Source: Clostridia bacterium | GTDB lineage: Bacteria > Bacillota > Clostridia > Christensenellales > UBA1242 | NCBI GenBank assembly: GCA_023228225.1 | Contig: JALOBO010000085.1 | Location: forward strand, 1 to 6,068 | Direction of reading: 5' to 3' | Length of the DNA stretch: 6,068 nucleotides | Shown here: piece by piece, positions 4,865 to 6,068 of the stretch | How the letters are laid out: every line of letters begins with the position of its first letter | How positions within the stretch are numbered: the stretch's first letter is position 1 | Translations under genes and position numbers: made by a program | The notes under the pieces: generated by a model | Databases searched by the model: none | What the model was told of the DNA's origin: nothing | The model's input: the letters and a program-made list of their open reading frames with translations, nothing else

Positions 4865-5255
4865 AGTTATAAAAACTTTAATCAGAAAAAGAATTAAAAA
4901 TATTGTAGATATAGCGAAGTGCCTTAACAAAAGGCTCCCACTTCATTTAGTGTTTTTGTGTGATGTGGATATTGATTCTATACCTAGGTACTTTCTTTGG
5001 GCACCCGTTCGGCATTTGCATAAACGCTAACACAGAGATAGGCAGAATTGTGACATTAGGCATGGCGTAATATTAGGAAAGATAAATCCTAAAGGTATGC
5101 CTGAAAAGATAGTAATTGGAAATAATGTATTCATAGGTTGCAATGCCTCAGTGCTTGGAAATGTAAAAATAGGTAATAATGTAATCATAGGGGCTCATGC
5201 ATTAATTCTTAAGGACGTTCCTGACAGGATGAAAATTAAAGGACTGTGGAAATAG
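4854..5255 (+). pseudogene. Broken hexapeptide acyltransferase, serine acetyltransferase-like
   Basis: The likely start is GTG 4854, six bases after AAGGTG; GTG 4845 is an in-frame alternative. The N-terminus gives NKRLPLHLVFLCDVDIDSIP, then RYFLWAP, and the frame stops at TAA 5028. Homology moves to the next frame at 5011 (GICINANTEIGR) and returns to the first frame at about 5047. From there NCDIRHGVILG, then PEKIVIGNNVFIGCNASVLG and NVKIGNNVIIGAHALILKDVP run to TAG 5253. The repeated [IV]-G-x-x-[AV]-x-[IV]-G steps are the left-handed beta-helix of CysE-like acetyltransferases, and RHGV holds a candidate catalytic histidine. A loss of 3n+2 bases near 5010 and of one A near 5046 explain the breaks. 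Such enzymes acetylate sugars or serine and are common in polysaccharide clusters. Confidence in decay is high unless these are sequencing errors. Confidence 0.82.
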
Positions 5256-5325
5256 TTAAATACTTAAACAGCGTTTAGTTATGTAGTAAGTTAATCAAAA
5301 GTAAACTACTTAATGGTGGTATAAT
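5256..5325 (+). promoter_or_regulatory. Promoter and leader region of the 5326 operon
   Basis: GTTAAATACTT at 5255-5265 begins right after the broken acyltransferase's stop and matches the TTAAATA boxes at 134 and 2836. It would start a transcript near 5285, leaving a leader of about 40 bases. A perfect dyad, TAAAC-AGC-GTTTA (5265-5277), overlaps the box's downstream edge and could be an operator. GGTGGTATAAT at 5315-5325 is the ribosome site just before ATG 5326. Confidence 0.42.
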
Positions 5326-5544
5326 ATGATGTGTAGAAAAGTAACAAAAGTAACTGATAAGACTGTAAAGATCATAGCCCGTGGCGCAATTGCAAAACTC
5401 AGATCATCAGGTATAGATGGTATGAAGGAGTATGCTGATAAATTAGAGATGGATTTGAATGATGATAATCTTGCAGGTGTTGCAACTATCCTGGCAGAGA
5501 TTACACAAGTGCTTGATGCACAGAAAAGAAGGGTGAAAGTATGA
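5326..5544 (+). CDS. Small helical hypothetical protein, 72 aa
   Basis: Two adjacent ATG codons (5326 and 5329) follow GGTGGTATAAT; either may be used. The protein opens with a basic helix (DKTVKIIARGAIAKLRSSG), continues with acidic helical text (MKEYADKLEMDLNDD) and ends with a helix closing in a basic KRRVKV. It is soluble, with one cysteine. The stop overlaps the next start (ATGA at 5541-5544), so the pair is translationally coupled and the products may act together. I recognise no family. A two-gene coupled pair could be toxin-antitoxin-like, but no toxin motif is visible. Confidence 0.75.
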   Translation: MMCRKVTKVTDKTVKIIARGAIAKLRSSGIDGMKEYADKLEMDLNDDNLAGVATILAEITQVLDAQKRRVKV

Positions 5545-5897
5545 CTCTGTACATTTTTGCAAAAGCTGAGGCTGCTAAGTACCTAAACAGCTTGAAACTC
5601 TCTGATGACTATTGTAGTGCATTAGTAAACGCTATTCAAGATGTACTAGATAGTTCACACGCAAAGCAAGATTTGAGTATGTCTAAAATACCTATGAAAA
5701 TGGAGCTTGCTAAGGCAAAGCTCAGAGGTGCAAGATCTAAGGCTAAATTTGACGACCTGTATAAACTTGATTATGAAGGGTTTGAAGAGTGGGTTCTATT
5801 ACTACACCAGAGTTTACTGTTTGAAGCATGTGTACCTAGAAGACACAGATTATTAATTACTGACCTTGACAGAAAAGCTGTTATTTCAAAGGTATAA
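5541..5897 (+). CDS. Hypothetical protein, 118 aa, coupled to the 5326 gene
   Basis: It starts in the ATGA overlap with the preceding gene. The protein is soluble and probably mostly helical: FAKAEAAKYLNSLKLSDDY, a central basic helix (MELAKAKLRGARSKAKFDDL), an aromatic-acidic stretch (YEGFEEWVLLLHQSLLFEA) and a basic segment PRRHRLLITDLDRKAVI. The basic residues could contact nucleic acid, but there is no helix-turn-helix or nuclease motif that I can identify. It is the last gene of its pair, followed by hairpin-forming sequence. Function unknown. Confidence 0.78.
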   Translation: MTLYIFAKAEAAKYLNSLKLSDDYCSALVNAIQDVLDSSHAKQDLSMSKIPMKMELAKAKLRGARSKAKFDDLYKLDYEGFEEWVLLLHQSLLFEACVPRRHRLLITDLDRKAVISKV

Positions 5898-5905
5898 AAT
5901 CATTT

Positions 5906-5966
5906 GTAGTGTGTTTGTATTAAATCACACTCTTTTTCTTACATTTCCAACATACAAACACACCAC
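5906..5966. repeat. 15-bp inverted repeat around the terminator
   Basis: GTAGTGTGTTTGTAT (5906-5920) and ATACAAACACACCAC (5952-5966) are complementary at 14 of 15 positions, including 12 in a row, with a 31-base spacer. The left arm overlaps the short terminator stem, so the two structures exclude each other in RNA. As DNA it could instead be a protein-binding site upstream of the 6000 gene. Confidence 0.7.
5908..5940 (+). terminator. Hairpin with T-rich run after the 5541 gene
   Basis: AGTGTG (5908-5913) pairs with CACACT (5926-5931) around a 12-base loop, and the T-rich TCTTTTTCTT follows at 5931-5940. The stem is short, but the T-rich tract is the kind used for archaeal termination and its place just after the stop fits. 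Confidence 0.5.
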
Positions 5967-5999
5967 CCACTTAAAATAAATTGAATGGTGAGGCTTAGA

Positions 6000-6068
6000 A
6001 TGGCTTGCAATGAGACTGATAACGAAAATAAAGTGAAATATACACTTGTGGATAAATTCTTTCTGCTG
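6000..6068 (+). CDS. Start of an unidentified gene, N-terminal fragment
   Basis: ATG 6000 follows GGTGAGG (5987-5993), a reasonable ribosome site, and the frame is open to the right edge for 23 residues (MACNETDNENKVKYTLVDKF, then FLL). TTAAAATAAA at 5971-5980 resembles a TATA box, but it lies so close that a transcript from it would be nearly leaderless. Too little is visible to name a family. Confidence 0.55.
   Translation, partial: MACNETDNENKVKYTLVDKFFLL

Noticed and set aside
5028..5030. Readthrough or recoding of TAA in the acyltransferase
   Set aside because: The same frame resumes after the stop, but the family-like text between 5011 and 5046 is in a different frame, so two indels explain the data better than recoding. 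TAA is also not the pyrrolysine codon.
5315..5325. TGGTATAAT as a bacterial extended -10 promoter
   Set aside because: The match is good here, but the same motif ends at or next to a start codon in most copies, which would place transcription starts inside genes, and no -35 boxes are spaced correctly. The pairing of AGGTGGT with 16S rRNA explains position better.
1..6068. CRISPR array, tRNA, rRNA or insertion sequence
   Set aside because: I saw no regularly spaced repeats, no cloverleaf-like sequence with a T-loop, no rRNA stretch, and no transposase or terminal inverted repeats.

Overview
The window looks archaeal, although nothing in it is a definitive marker. It is AT-rich, uses many AGG/AGA arginine and ATA isoleucine codons, and has a textbook archaeal BRE/TATA element (1471-1485) at a sensible distance from a start. 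Several other gene groups are preceded by TTAAATA-type boxes, and I found no convincing -35/-10 pairs. Many starts carry AGGTGGT, which can pair with the 16S rRNA 3' end. Very short, tightly packed unknown genes, an HNH nuclease, small membrane proteins and decayed glycan genes suggest an accessory region such as a virus, provirus, plasmid or genomic island. A glutaredoxin-like protein and a Cys-rich partner fit an anaerobic host. No terminase, capsid, integrase or replication gene is visible, so the element type stays open.

Layout. 2-130: tail of a zinc-ribbon-like protein. 189-1447: a compact operon of three tiny genes (39, 57 and 53 aa), a 174-aa Cys-rich protein and a CPKC glutaredoxin-like protein, closed by a hairpin and T-rich terminator. 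1476-2482: a canonical promoter, an HNH endonuclease, a three-helix membrane protein and a 48-aa protein. 2492-2761: the only minus-strand gene, a coiled-coil protein with an acidic tail. It faces a small hairpin at 2485-2502 and has its promoter in the 2762-2872 divergent region. 2886-5255: a surface-glycan-like cassette with a two-helix membrane protein, an intact GT4 glycosyltransferase joined to it by an ATGA overlap, the remains of a second glycosyltransferase, a signal-peptide protein, and a broken hexapeptide (serine-acetyltransferase-like) acyltransferase. 5326-5897: two translationally coupled unknown genes. 5906-5966: a transcript region with two mutually exclusive hairpins. 6000-6068: start of a further gene.

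The clearest functional themes are sugar transfer at or near a membrane (intact GT4 plus decayed partners) and thiol redox or metal chemistry (Cys-rich protein plus CPKC protein). The most informative observations are the selective decay of the glycan cassette, a repeated GGTGGTATAA start-site motif at six genes, the divergent promoter with repeated elements, and the competing hairpins before the last gene. I see no convincing evidence of a wholly new defence or mobility system. Most small proteins here are unrecognised by me.
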